From: JALZVT01 sp039029135
GTDB taxonomy: Bacteria; Pseudomonadota; Gammaproteobacteria; Pseudomonadales; Azotimanducaceae
NCBI GenBank assembly: GCA_039029135.1
Contig: JBCCGT010000006.1
Span: 1-64,000, forward strand
Direction: 5' to 3'
DNA: 64,000 nt
The notes beneath the pieces were generated by a model that had not been told where the DNA came from, did not search any database, and saw only the letters and a program-made list of their open reading frames with translations. The position numbers were made by a program, and so were the translations under genes. This document shows, in pieces, positions 44,628 through 54,098 of this stretch. Position 1 is the stretch's first letter; every line of letters begins with the position of its first letter.

Positions 44628-45950
44628 ATGAGTGAAGCACTAGCAGACAACACGCCGTTCTGGCTGGACGGCAACTTTGCGCCCACGTTCGAGGAAGTCA
44701 CCGAGACCCAGCTTAAGGTCACCGGCAGCATCCCCCCGGAGCTGCAGGGCCGCTACCTGCGCAACGGCGCCAACCCGCAGACCGGCGAATCGCCTCACTG
44801 GTTTCTGGGCAACGGCATGATCCACGGCGTGGAGCTGTCCGGCGGCAAGGCCAACTGGTATCGCAATCGCTACGTGCGCACGCCCGCGTACGAGAGCACC
44901 GATAACGATCCGATGAACGCCGCGGGCGACATGACCCATTCGCTGGCGAATACCCACATCATCTCTCACGCGGGCAAGATCCTGGCATTGGAAGAAGGTC
45001 ACTGGCCGTTCGAGCTGAGCCCAGAGCTGGAGACGATCGGCGCGCACAACTACAACGGCAAGCTGACCACCGGCATGACCGCGCATCCGAAGCTATGCCC
45101 GAAGACCGGCGAACTGCTGTTCTTCGCCTACGGCATGATGCCCCCGTACCTCACCTATCACCGCGCGTCCGCGACCGGCGAGCTGCTGCAATCCGAGGTG
45201 ATCGACGTGAAGGGCGCGACCATGGTCCACGACTTCAACATCACCGAGAACTTCGTGATCTTCATGGATCTGCCGCTGATCTGGGACTTCGAAGCGTTCG
45301 CAACTTCCGGTCTGCCGATTCGCTGGAGCGATGAGTACGGCGCACGCCTGGGCGTGATGCCGCGCAACGGCACCAACGCGGACGTCACCTGGTACGACAT
45401 CGACCCCTGCTACGTATACCACCCGCTGAACGCGTACGAAGAAGGCGACGACATCGTGATCGACGTGTGCCGCATGGCGACCTCTATGAAGGCGAACACA
45501 CCGGAAGTTCCGCCGATGCTGCACCGCTGGACGATCAAGCAAAAGGAAGGTCGCGTGAGCGAATCGCAGCTCGATGATCGTTCGGTCGAGTTCCCGCGTG
45601 TGCCCGATGCCCTGGTCGGCCAGAAGCATCGCTTCGGCTACACGGCCGAGTTCGCTTCCGGCAAGCCGATGGCCGCCGCGTTCCGCAAGTACGATCTGCA
45701 GACTGGCGAGAGCAGCGCTCACGATCTGGGGCCGGGCCGCACCGGTGGCGAGCCGGTGTTCGTTCCCGCGGAAGGTGCCACCAACGAAGACGACGGCTAC
45801 CTGCTGTCTTACGTACACGACGGCGCGACCAACAGCAGCGAGCTGGTGATTGTGGATGCGTCCAACGTCGCGGCCGACCCGGTCGCACGCGTGCATCTGC
45901 CCGTGCGTGTGCCTGCCGGCTTCCATGGAAGCTGGGTAGCGGACGCGTAA
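44628..45950 (+). CDS. Carotenoid oxygenase (RPE65/CCD) family protein
   Basis: A 440-residue seven-bladed propeller dioxygenase that cleaves a C=C bond with Fe(II) held by four His. The ligands are visible in TAHPKLCP, TMVHDFNITENFVIF, YVYHPLNAY and the final GFHGSWV. Relatives cleave carotenoids, apocarotenoids or stilbenes such as lignostilbene. It begins at ATG 44628 behind TTAGGAG. It is probably repressed by the TetR regulator upstream and may work with the oxidoreductase downstream. Confidence 0.93.
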   Translation: MSEALADNTPFWLDGNFAPTFEEVTETQLKVTGSIPPELQGRYLRNGANPQTGESPHWFLGNGMIHGVELSGGKANWYRNRYVRTPAYESTDNDPMNAAGDMTHSLANTHIISHAGKILALEEGHWPFELSPELETIGAHNYNGKLTTGMTAHPKLCPKTGELLFFAYGMMPPYLTYHRASATGELLQSEVIDVKGATMVHDFNITENFVIFMDLPLIWDFEAFATSGLPIRWSDEYGARLGVMPRNGTNADVTWYDIDPCYVYHPLNAYEEGDDIVIDVCRMATSMKANTPEVPPMLHRWTIKQKEGRVSESQLDDRSVEFPRVPDALVGQKHRFGYTAEFASGKPMAAAFRKYDLQTGESSAHDLGPGRTGGEPVFVPAEGATNEDDGYLLSYVHDGATNSSELVIVDASNVAADPVARVHLPVRVPAGFHGSWVADA

Positions 45951-45964
45951 GCGAGGGAAAACCT

Positions 45965-45990
45965 GGGGTCAGAGTCGCGACTCTGACCCC
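45965..45990. repeat. 26-bp palindromic repeat, perfect copy
   Basis: A perfect palindrome, half site GGGGTCAGAGTCG, 14 bp after the carotenoid oxygenase stop. It could fold into a 13-bp stem in RNA. It is the reference copy for the imperfect ones at 4467 and 5032 and for the single arms at 162-197, 19083, 47133 and 62057. Confidence 0.85.
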
Positions 45991-46040
45991 GCATTTCCTG
46001 ACACCGCACAAATCCGCGAGCGCAAAAGGAATCGCAGACG

Positions 46041-47039
46041 ATGATGAACCGAAAAATTGTGCTGGCCGAGCACCCGAACGGTGCGCCGGATCCGTCGCAC
46101 TTCAAGCTGGTCGAGGAGGAACTGTCCGAGCTCGCCGACGATCAGGTGGTTCTCGAGGTCGAGCACCTGTCGATCGATGCGTTCATTCGCACCATGCTGG
46201 ATGCGACCGAGGGCTTTCACGGCGCGTCCGGCATCGACGCACCCGTGACGGCGCTGGGTATCGGTCGCGTGCTGCGCAGTAATTTCGACGGGCTGAATCA
46301 GGGCGATGCCGTGTTCGGTCCCATGGGCGCGCAGACCCATGCGGTTGGGCACGGCTCGATGTATCGCAAGCTGGAACCCGAAGGCGTGCCGGCGCGCGCC
46401 TACCTCGGCGCGCTCGGTATGACCACGGGTCTAACCGCCTACGCGGGCATGATCGAAGTGGGCGAGGTCAAAGAAGGCGACACCGTCCTGGTATCAGCCG
46501 CCGCTGGCGCTGTGGGCTCGATGGCCTGTCAGCTCGCGAAGGTGAAAGGCGCGAAGGTCATCGGCATCGCCGGTGGTCCGGCCAAGACCGCGTATCTCAC
46601 GGAGACTGTCGGCTGCCACGGCGCGATCGACTACAAGGCCGATAACGTCGCCGACGATCTGCGCGAACTTGCGCCCGACGGCGTCGATCTGTTCTTCGAT
46701 AACGTCGGCGGCGAGATCCTCGACATCGCGCTGGACCAGCTCGCGATGCACGGCCGCGTCGTGCTGTGCGGCGCGATCTCGCAGTACAACAACATGGGCG
46801 ACGTGCGCGGGCCCAAACTGTATCTGCGAATCGCGGAGCGCAACGCGTCAATGCGCGGCTTTACCGTCGACAAGCACGCAGAGGCCTTCCCGAAGATGGA
46901 GCAGGACATCAGCGGCTGGCTGGCCAACGGTTCGATCAACATGCACGAACAGGTCGAAGAAGGCATCGAACGCTTTCCCGAGGCTCTGTGCATGCTGTTC
47001 AACGGCGGCCACATGGGGAAGCTGTTGGTCGCGCCTTAG
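46041..47039 (+). CDS. NADP-dependent MDR oxidoreductase (CurA-like)
   Basis: A 332-residue zinc-free medium-chain reductase of the leukotriene B4 dehydrogenase/CurA type. The nucleotide site is VSAAAGAVGSMACQLAKVKGAKVIGIAGG; other motifs are AYLGALGMTTGLTAYAGM, DLFFDNVGGEILD and RVVLCGAISQYN. It would reduce the double bond of an alpha,beta-unsaturated ketone or aldehyde, which fits clean-up of apocarotenal-like products from the upstream oxygenase. ATG 46044 is an alternative start. Confidence 0.9.
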   Translation: MMNRKIVLAEHPNGAPDPSHFKLVEEELSELADDQVVLEVEHLSIDAFIRTMLDATEGFHGASGIDAPVTALGIGRVLRSNFDGLNQGDAVFGPMGAQTHAVGHGSMYRKLEPEGVPARAYLGALGMTTGLTAYAGMIEVGEVKEGDTVLVSAAAGAVGSMACQLAKVKGAKVIGIAGGPAKTAYLTETVGCHGAIDYKADNVADDLRELAPDGVDLFFDNVGGEILDIALDQLAMHGRVVLCGAISQYNNMGDVRGPKLYLRIAERNASMRGFTVDKHAEAFPKMEQDISGWLANGSINMHEQVEEGIERFPEALCMLFNGGHMGKLLVAP

Positions 47040-47132
47040 TCATTGCGGCAGGGATACGATCGGACGGACAGGCCCCGGGATCTGCAATACGGCTTCTTGA
47101 GTTGCAAGCAAGCGTTCAGGGATTGAAGCGGT

Positions 47133-47158
47133 TTACTCTGACCCCCGACTCTGAGCCC
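47133..47158. repeat. Direct pair of ACTCTGACCCC-type half sites
   Basis: TTACTCTGACCCC at 47133-47145 followed by GACTCTGAGCCC at 47147-47158, both in the same orientation, like the tandem units at 162-197. They lie between convergent genes. Confidence 0.65.
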
Positions 47159-47165
47159 ATGTCTT

Positions 47166-47687
47166 CTACAAAGGCCGGTTGTCAGTATTGAGTGTTCTCT
47201 CGGCGATCTGCCAACCATCGTCCGTTTTGCGCCACGCGATCCGATAGCGTCCGCTGCCGCTGATTTCTGCGCGTCCCTGGGTCAGCGTCTGATGGGTAAT
47301 CAACACCAGCTGATCGGTTACCGCCGTGTTCGCGTTCAACTCAATGAACACCGGCGGCGACAGGTGATGGCGCGTTTGGCGATCCGCCAGTCGCCCGCCG
47401 TGCGAGCGCTTGGCATAGTCGTAGATCGACGCACGACCATTGGTGCGACTGCGTCTGTCACCGTCAGCCCATAGCTCCAGCACCGCATCTTCGGTAAACA
47501 GATTCGCAAACTGCCGCGCGTCTTTGTCATCCCAATAGAGCGCGTAGCGCGCCATCACCTCGGTGATCGCCAACCGGTCGGCCTGCTCGACGCTTGTGCC
47601 GCGAATCTTGTTTGCAATTAGCAGGGTGGCGACAGCGATCGACAACGCGAGCGCAAGCACCAACCAAAAAGTCGAAATTAAGTTCAT
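47166..47687 (-). CDS. Membrane-anchored NTF2/SnoaL-like protein
   Basis: A 173-residue protein with an N-terminal membrane anchor (TFWLVLALALSIAVATLLIA) and an NTF2-like alpha+beta cone (ITEVMARYALYWDDKDARQFANLFTEDAVLELWADG, GRYRIAWRKTDDGWQIAERTL). ATG 47687 lies 13 bp after the efflux outer-membrane protein gene, so it is the last gene of the RND operon. SnoaL_4-type domains can be catalytic or purely binding; nothing here decides. A longer start at 47741 would overlap the upstream gene. Confidence 0.75.
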   Translation of the reverse strand: MNLISTFWLVLALALSIAVATLLIANKIRGTSVEQADRLAITEVMARYALYWDDKDARQFANLFTEDAVLELWADGDRRSRTNGRASIYDYAKRSHGGRLADRQTRHHLSPPVFIELNANTAVTDQLVLITHQTLTQGRAEISGSGRYRIAWRKTDDGWQIAERTLNTDNRPL

Positions 47688-47700
47688 GCCGCTGCAACCC

Positions 47701-49104
47701 TCAACTTTCCCACCGTTCCCGACAGCCGGCCAAATCGTCACACAGTGCCTCGTGAAATACCGGCCTGCCGCTTGCCTCGATCGCGCGTATCCACAGCGTC
47801 AGCAGCTCGCGTCGCTGAGTGTTTAGCTGTCGATCTGCATCCTGCAGACCGCGCAGCGCGGTCAGAACGTCGAGGAAGTTTCGATTGCCCAGCGCATATC
47901 GATTTCGCGCCGCACCGAGCGCGAGTTGAGCATTACGTCGGCGCTCTTGCGACGCCACGATGATCTGGCTTTGCTGGTCAAAACGCCAGCGGGTCACGCT
48001 GATCTCTTCTAGCGCGCCTAGCCAGATTGCGTAGTAGCGCTGGCGCGCTTCCTCTAGCGCCAGGAACAGACTTTTCTGCGTCGCGCGCAGTCGGCCGCCG
48101 GTGAACAGGGGCGCGGTAAGGTCCAGGCCATGACTCAGCAATTGGGTGCTGGTTGCCTTGTTCGCAAGCGAGGCCAGTCCCAGGTTCACTCGCAGGGCCG
48201 GCAGTCTGTCTGTGATGCCGATGCCAGCCTCCGCCGCGATCTGCCGCAACTGCGCGAAGCCCGCCCGAATGTCGGCTCGGCTGCGCACCAGATCTTGCGG
48301 CGCACGGGCAGGCGTTGCAGCTGGTGCCGCAGGAAGCGTGCGCAGCAACACACGCGGTCGTCGGTCCGGCGCAGCGCCCAGCAACACATCCAGCCGGCGT
48401 TCGAGCACCTCGGCATTCGCATCGTTCACCAGGCTGAGCTGCTTCAGCACGGCGGTTTGTTCGCGCTGCTGATACAACTCGCTGGCTGCCGCCTGACCGA
48501 GGCGGAAGCGCGCCTCGATCAGATCTTCCAGATCCCGGCTCACCCGCATCTGCTCCGCCAGCAGATCGCCCTGGGTGTATCCCTCGACGATCTGAAAGTA
48601 GGTGTCCGCCACCTGGGTGCTGAGCAACAGCGCCACCTGCTGCGCCTCGAACCAGCGCTGATCGCTAAAGCATTTTGCGACGTAAATCTGCAGACGGCGC
48701 CTGCCCCACAGCCCGGCATCCCAGTTGAGCGAGAGCGCGCCAAGGTCGGCACGCGTGTCTACGGTGTTGTCACTGAAGTTCATGACATCGCGTCGGCCTT
48801 GCGCACCTATCGATGGCCACAGAGAACCGCGGGCGATTTGTATCTGCAGCTGCGCCTGGTTGATGCGCGCCTCAGCGATCTGCGTCGACGGGCTATCGCG
48901 CAGCGCTGCGTCGATCAGACCGCTCAGCACAGGATCGTGGAGAGGCTGCCACCACGCCGCCATCGGAACGGAACTCGCACGATCGGGAGCCGGCTGCGTC
49001 CGCAAAGCCTCTGGCACCAACTCAACATGCGGCGCCTGCACACAACCGACCAACAGCACCAGCCACAGGACACAGAGCACTACTTTGTTGCTACGGCGAG
49101 TCAT
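47701..49104 (-). CDS. RND efflux outer-membrane lipoprotein (NodT/OprM type)
   Basis: A 467-residue TolC-like channel anchored by a lipobox (LVGC). Family features are WWQPLHDPVLSGLIDAAL, long coiled helices with duplicated repeats (ARINQAQLQIQIARGSLWPSI, ATAPLFTGG-like LDLTAPLFTGGRLRATQ) and RYALGNRNFLDVLTALRGLQDADRQL. ATG 49104 overlaps the permease stop (ATGA). It provides the outer-membrane exit for the tripartite pump. Confidence 0.92.
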   Translation of the reverse strand: MTRRSNKVVLCVLWLVLLVGCVQAPHVELVPEALRTQPAPDRASSVPMAAWWQPLHDPVLSGLIDAALRDSPSTQIAEARINQAQLQIQIARGSLWPSIGAQGRRDVMNFSDNTVDTRADLGALSLNWDAGLWGRRRLQIYVAKCFSDQRWFEAQQVALLLSTQVADTYFQIVEGYTQGDLLAEQMRVSRDLEDLIEARFRLGQAAASELYQQREQTAVLKQLSLVNDANAEVLERRLDVLLGAAPDRRPRVLLRTLPAAPAATPARAPQDLVRSRADIRAGFAQLRQIAAEAGIGITDRLPALRVNLGLASLANKATSTQLLSHGLDLTAPLFTGGRLRATQKSLFLALEEARQRYYAIWLGALEEISVTRWRFDQQSQIIVASQERRRNAQLALGAARNRYALGNRNFLDVLTALRGLQDADRQLNTQRRELLTLWIRAIEASGRPVFHEALCDDLAGCRERWES

Positions 49105-52100
49105 GTTGCCCTCGCTGCCTCACCACCCAGCGCAGTTGTAGTTGCACGCGGGGAGCGCGCCACCTCCGTCGCAACAACAATGCACGGCAGCAAAATCAGT
49201 ATCACGGGAATCGAAAACAACATACCGAACCCGACCGACACCGCGACCGGCCGCAGCGCGGCCGCCTGGGTAGATGCGCTGAAGATCAGCGGCGCCAGTC
49301 CCAACAGCGTCGTCACGCTGGACAACACAATCGGCCGAAACCGATCGCCGACCGCGATGATCATCGCGTCTGGCGCTGTGTTTCCCTCTGCGCGGGCCTC
49401 GGTATACCGCAGGTTCAGCAGCAGCCCCGAGTTGATTACCAGACCGCCCAGCGCCAGCACGCCAAGAAAACTCGCGGCACTCAAGCCAATGCCCAACACG
49501 ATGTGGCCTAACAAAGCTCCGGCGGCCGATAGCGGCAGCGCGATTAGCAGGATCGCGCCGCGACGCAGGCTGCGCACATAACCACCGATCAGCACAAAGA
49601 TGCCGACCAACATCGCCGCCGTGGCAACCAGCAAGCTGGTCGCCGTTTCCGCATCCTCATTGGTATCCAACGCCTCATCCCAGGTCAGCAGCCCTGGGTA
49701 GTCAGCTTCCAGTTCCGGCAGCAGCACATCGCTGACCAGATCATCGATTAGCCCTTTCGCGACGATGCTGCGATCGATCGATGCCTCGACCCGTTCGATG
49801 CGCTGCCCGTTGATGCGCCGCAGCTGCACAGCGCCGCGCTCCCAACGGATGTTGGCGATGTCCCCCAGCGCAACCTGCCGCCCCTGGCTGGACGTCAGGA
49901 TGATGTTGTCGAGATCCGGCAGCACGTCGGTCGCCGCGTGATCGCCGCGAATCATCACGCGAACCTCGTTGTTGCCGCGCGCCAGGCGCAGCGCTTCTAA
50001 CCCGTCGAGCTGGGCACGCAGGCGGCTGGAAATCTCAGACTCATCAAACCCAAGCGCTCGTCCGGCCGAGGTCAGCTCGAACCGAATCTCCGAACGAAAG
50101 GCGTTGCCGCTGTACGAAATCTGTTCCACGCCGGCAACATGCCGCAGCTTTTCTACCAGACTTTCCGCCGCCCGGCGGCTGACCGCCTGATTCGCATGCG
50201 CGAGTTCTACTGTCAGATCGCGGCCATCGCCCGGCCCCTGCAGATAGTCGATGGATAGCTGGGTCAGCTCGACCGGTTGGCCGATCCGCTGGCGCCAGCG
50301 GGTGGCAAAGTCGCCGGCCGTAAACAACCTGTCGCCCCCATCGGCCAGGGTGAAAGTCACGGCACCCTGATGACTCACGGGCTCACCCAGAGTCAGGTAG
50401 CTGCCCTTGATATCGGATGCGTTACCCAGCCCCGCCAACGTTTCTTGGCCCAGTGCGGCAAGTCCGGTCGCCATGTCATCGACCTGGCGTTCCGAGGCGC
50501 CGGGGTTGAGCGCGAAGTTGGCCGTAACCTGCTGACTTTCAAACGCCGGCTGCAGCGCGATCGGCATGCGCCCGCTGAAGGCCCAACTGAAGACGACACC
50601 AGCGACGAGTAGGCCAATGGCGATCACAAGAGACGCGTTGTTCAGGCAAACGCGTAGCGCGGGTATGAGTCGCCGTTTACGAAAGTCGTTGAGCCGCGAA
50701 GGCAACCAGCGCGTTTTAGTCTGCGCCGTGCGACCGGCATAGCGCCCATACGCCAAGTGCGACGGCAAAATCCACAGCGCCTCGACGAGCGACATCGCAA
50801 ACACGCAGGCGGTCACAACGGGAATCGCCACCAGGAACAACCCCAGCTCGCCGGGCATAAACAGGATGGGCGCAAAGGCGATGATGTTGGTCGCGATCGC
50901 GAGCGTGATCGCCGGGCTGAAGCGCGACAGCGTGTCGGCCGCGGCGTCGAGCGGGAGCAATCCAGCCTCGATACCTGAATAGATCGACTCACCAATCACC
51001 ACGGCATCATCCACAACCACGCCGATCACAATGACAAACGAAAAGATCGACACAAAGTTGATCGTGTAAGGCGTCAACGCAAACAGCGCAACGCCGCCCA
51101 GCATCGCAACGGGCAAGCCGGTCGCCACCCAAAACGCAACCCGCGCCTCCAACACCAAAAACAACAGGCCCAGCACCAGCGCCAGGCCAATAAATGCGCT
51201 ATCGGCCAGGATGCCAACACGATCGACATAGCTCTGGGCGTCGTCGTCCAGAACCACGACGCCGCCGGCGGGCATCTCCGCCTCGATCTCAGCCAACAAC
51301 TCGCGCACGCTGGTCGACACTTCGGCGGGCGTCGCACCCCCCGCGCCGAACACGGTCATCATCACGCCGCGCTCGCCGTTGATACGATAGCGCTTGCCGT
51401 GGGGTCGAAAGCCGTCTTCGATGCGGGCGATCTGCGATAGCGACAGGGGTACGCCCGTGCCGGACTGCACCAACGCGATGTCGGCAAACTCATCGGCGTA
51501 GCGGCGATCCAGTCCGGTCGACAGACCATAGTCGCCGGTGCTGCTGCGAATCGCGCCGCCCGACAGATCCAAGGTCGCGCGGCGTATCTGTTGCGCAACG
51601 TCGGAGAGCGACAGACCAAACAGGCGCGCACGATCGGGCGATACTCGAACCGTGATCTCGGGTTCGACGGCGCCGTCCACCTCGACCTGCCCGACGGGTT
51701 CCAACGCCAACAGGCGCGCGCGCGTCTTTTCCGCAAAATCGTGCAGCGCGTCGCGAGAGGCAAAACCGTAGAAACCGATATCCATCTCGCCGCCGTCATC
51801 GCGAACCTGCACGATCGCGGGCGGGTCGAGATCGAGCGGCAGGGTATTGATGCCATCGACGGCGCTGCGTATCTCATCCAACGCGCGCTGGGCGTCGCTG
51901 CCCTGCTGCAACATCACAAAGATGTTGGCGCCGCCCGATCGCACCTCGCTGACAACGGTGCGAATGTCGCGCAGCGTGTTGATGCTCTGTTCCATCGGCT
52001 GCACGACCTGGGCTTCGACTTCGGCCGCGGTTGCGCCCCGGTAGTCCGCCCGGATCTCGATGGTGTCCAGCACCGCCAGCGGAAACACTTCCTGACGCAT

Positions 52101-52211
52101 CGTGAAGATCGCGATCACACCCGCGACGATCAGCACCACCATCAACAGATTCGCCGCGGTCGGGTTGTGCAGAAACCAGCCGCTGACGCCCTGGCTGTCG
52201 CGAGCAGCCAT
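49101..52211 (-). CDS. RND efflux transporter permease
   Basis: A 1036-residue AcrB/HAE1-family permease with twelve helices and two large periplasmic loops. The proton-relay acidic residues are in helix 4 (VVDDAVVIGESIYSGIEAG). Other hallmarks are NPTAANLLMVVLIVAGVIAIFTMRQEVFP at the N-terminus, ISYSGNAFRSEIRFELTSAG and GFGMLFSIPVILILLP near the end. ATG 52211 is one base after the adaptor stop. The type resembles the heavy export subfamily seen in marine gammaproteobacteria; substrates are unknown. Confidence 0.94.
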   Translation of the reverse strand: MAARDSQGVSGWFLHNPTAANLLMVVLIVAGVIAIFTMRQEVFPLAVLDTIEIRADYRGATAAEVEAQVVQPMEQSINTLRDIRTVVSEVRSGGANIFVMLQQGSDAQRALDEIRSAVDGINTLPLDLDPPAIVQVRDDGGEMDIGFYGFASRDALHDFAEKTRARLLALEPVGQVEVDGAVEPEITVRVSPDRARLFGLSLSDVAQQIRRATLDLSGGAIRSSTGDYGLSTGLDRRYADEFADIALVQSGTGVPLSLSQIARIEDGFRPHGKRYRINGERGVMMTVFGAGGATPAEVSTSVRELLAEIEAEMPAGGVVVLDDDAQSYVDRVGILADSAFIGLALVLGLLFLVLEARVAFWVATGLPVAMLGGVALFALTPYTINFVSIFSFVIVIGVVVDDAVVIGESIYSGIEAGLLPLDAAADTLSRFSPAITLAIATNIIAFAPILFMPGELGLFLVAIPVVTACVFAMSLVEALWILPSHLAYGRYAGRTAQTKTRWLPSRLNDFRKRRLIPALRVCLNNASLVIAIGLLVAGVVFSWAFSGRMPIALQPAFESQQVTANFALNPGASERQVDDMATGLAALGQETLAGLGNASDIKGSYLTLGEPVSHQGAVTFTLADGGDRLFTAGDFATRWRQRIGQPVELTQLSIDYLQGPGDGRDLTVELAHANQAVSRRAAESLVEKLRHVAGVEQISYSGNAFRSEIRFELTSAGRALGFDESEISSRLRAQLDGLEALRLARGNNEVRVMIRGDHAATDVLPDLDNIILTSSQGRQVALGDIANIRWERGAVQLRRINGQRIERVEASIDRSIVAKGLIDDLVSDVLLPELEADYPGLLTWDEALDTNEDAETATSLLVATAAMLVGIFVLIGGYVRSLRRGAILLIALPLSAAGALLGHIVLGIGLSAASFLGVLALGGLVINSGLLLNLRYTEARAEGNTAPDAMIIAVGDRFRPIVLSSVTTLLGLAPLIFSASTQAAALRPVAVSVGFGMLFSIPVILILLPCIVVATEVARSPRATTTALGGEAARAT

Positions 52212-52212
52212 C

Positions 52213-53331
52213 TCAGAGCTCCCGCAGTTCGACCGACACGCCGTCCAGCAGGCCGATGGGGCGATCGACAATTAGTCGGTCAGACGGCTCGAAGCTGTCA
52301 GCGACCGACACCAGCTCCGGCGTGCCCCCGGTTGGCGTTAGCCGGTGACGCAGCGCAGCGCCGTCGCGATAGACCCAGACGAGATTGCCGTTCACCACCA
52401 GGTCGGCCGGCACCAGCGCAACGGGCCGCGTCTGCCTGGCCTGAATCCGCGCGCGCAGGTGCATGCCATAGGCCCAGCCAGGGTGAGCCAGGGGTTCATC
52501 GATGCGCACCCGCAGCGTCGCCAGTCGCGTGTCACTCGTCAGGTTGCGTACGATCCCCTCGAACCTGCCCAGCACCGGCGTCGCGTCGGGATCGTCGACC
52601 GGCACAATCTCGATGGTATCGACCCCCTGATCGAGGGTGCGCGCCGTCTTGATCGGCACCTGCAGCTCGACGATCGCGAAGTCGAGCGGCATCAACACCG
52701 CGGTGACGTCGCCGACCGACAGCACCTGCCCGATGATCGCGTTGGCCTGGGCGATCGTCGCCGACCAGGGCGCCTTGATGGCCGTACGCTGCAGCGCAAG
52801 TCGCGCCCCTCTGAGCTGCGCGTCGATCACCCTGCGCCGGGCAACCGCGTCCGCCTTCTGCGGTTCGCGTAACGCAAGTGGTCCCGCCTGCTCAGCATCC
52901 TGACTGGTCGATTTCCAGGCCTGCCATTCCAGGCGCGCGATTTCCGCCCGGCCTTCCTCCAACGCGATATTGGCCTGGGCCTGGGCGTGCAGGGCCTCGG
53001 CGCTGGCAACCGCAATCACATAGTCACGCTCATCAATCTGTAGCAGCTTGTCGCCGGCCTCGACGTGGCGACCGGCGTCGAGCGACTGGCTAACCCAGGT
53101 GATCTCGCCCGGAACCTGGGTTGTTAAGGACAGGGTCTGACGAGGCACCAGCGTGCCGACGGCGGAGACGGTTATCGGCTCTTGCGTGCGGTCAAGCGTA
53201 GCGACCGCAACCTGTGGCTTAGCAGGTGGTTGCGCCGCCTGCAGCGGTTCGGGTCCGGTGGTCGCAATCAGCGCGATCAGGCCGACTCCTGCGCAGCACA
53301 CCGTTAACAGCGTGAATAGTGGGCGTCTCAT
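52213..53331 (-). CDS. RND efflux periplasmic adaptor (MFP)
   Basis: A 372-residue membrane fusion protein, first gene of the pump operon. An N-terminal anchor (LFTLLTVCCAGVGLIALIA) precedes the lipoyl/barrel-sandwich halves (VSAVGTLVPRQTLSLTTQVPGEI...VEAGDKLLQID and RTAIKAPWSATI), a helical hairpin (AEALHAQAQANIALEEGRAEIARLEW) and beta-barrel domains. It bridges permease and outer-membrane channel. No regulator gene is adjacent; candidate operators lie just upstream. Confidence 0.92.
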   Translation of the reverse strand: MRRPLFTLLTVCCAGVGLIALIATTGPEPLQAAQPPAKPQVAVATLDRTQEPITVSAVGTLVPRQTLSLTTQVPGEITWVSQSLDAGRHVEAGDKLLQIDERDYVIAVASAEALHAQAQANIALEEGRAEIARLEWQAWKSTSQDAEQAGPLALREPQKADAVARRRVIDAQLRGARLALQRTAIKAPWSATIAQANAIIGQVLSVGDVTAVLMPLDFAIVELQVPIKTARTLDQGVDTIEIVPVDDPDATPVLGRFEGIVRNLTSDTRLATLRVRIDEPLAHPGWAYGMHLRARIQARQTRPVALVPADLVVNGNLVWVYRDGAALRHRLTPTGGTPELVSVADSFEPSDRLIVDRPIGLLDGVSVELREL

Positions 53332-53366
53332 AGCATGACGCTCTCGGATGGGTTTTCACCGGCAAC

Positions 53367-53397
53367 CCTACTACCGAGTAGGTAACCGAACGGTTAC
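53367..53397. promoter_or_regulatory. Two adjacent palindromes, efflux operon control region
   Basis: CCTACT-ACCG-AGTAGG at 53367-53382 and GTAACCG-AA-CGGTTAC at 53382-53397, both with perfect arms and sharing one base. They lie 36-66 bp upstream of the adaptor gene and about 50 bp upstream of pnuC. The second resembles TetR/AcrR operators in form. The regulator is not encoded in this window's neighbourhood. Confidence 0.6.
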
Positions 53398-53447
53398 TGC
53401 TTGAAGATTTGGTACCCTGATCCGCCCGACGTCAGTTAGCCGACCCG

Positions 53448-54098
53448 ATGCTACAGGCCATTGCCGATTACTTCGTCGGCCCTCTCGGCAAACTCGAGTT
53501 GCTCGCGACACTGTTGCTGATGATCAACGTCTATCTGCTCGGGCAGCAGCGGTTGAGTAACTACTGGTTTGGCCTCGCCGGCGTTTTGCTGTTCGGCTTC
53601 CTGTTTCGGGAGTACAGGCTTTACTCCGATATGCTGCTGCAGTGGGTGTTTTATGCGCCCCTACAGGTGATTGGCTATGTACTTTGGAAGTACGGCCGAA
53701 CACTCGGCTCGGAGACGAAGACGCAGACAACCGATAGCATGCGAGTGGTTCGATTACCCTCCCGCTACTGGCCACCGCTGCTGATTTCAGTTGTCGCCGC
53801 CACCTGGCTGCTGGGTACCTACATGGCCACACGCACCGATGCGAGCTTTCCCTATGCCGACGCGTTGACCACGACGATGAGTATCGGCGCGAGTGTCCTG
53901 ATGTTGAAGAAGATCCTGGAGAATTGGTTTCTCTGGATCGCGATGGACGTCATGGCCATTCCGGTCTACTTCCTGAAAGGCCTCTACGTTACCGCCGGGC
54001 TATATGTGGTGTTTCTCGTACTCGCCGTTATCGGTTTGCTTCGATGGCGCGCAGATCTCCGTTCAAAGTCAGCGGCGCTAGTACAGCATGCGACCTAG
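53448..54098 (+). CDS. pnuC: Nicotinamide riboside transporter PnuC
   Basis: A 216-residue PnuC with seven or so helices. Typical motifs are NYWFGLAGVLLFGFLFREYRLYSDMLLQ, APLQVIGYVLWKYG and WFLWIAMDVMAIPVYFLKGLYVTAGLYVVFLVLAVIG. It takes up nicotinamide riboside, which NadR phosphorylates and traps. Its 3' end overlaps nadR by 11 bases, so the two are translated together. Confidence 0.93.
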   Translation: MLQAIADYFVGPLGKLELLATLLLMINVYLLGQQRLSNYWFGLAGVLLFGFLFREYRLYSDMLLQWVFYAPLQVIGYVLWKYGRTLGSETKTQTTDSMRVVRLPSRYWPPLLISVVAATWLLGTYMATRTDASFPYADALTTTMSIGASVLMLKKILENWFLWIAMDVMAIPVYFLKGLYVTAGLYVVFLVLAVIGLLRWRADLRSKSAALVQHAT

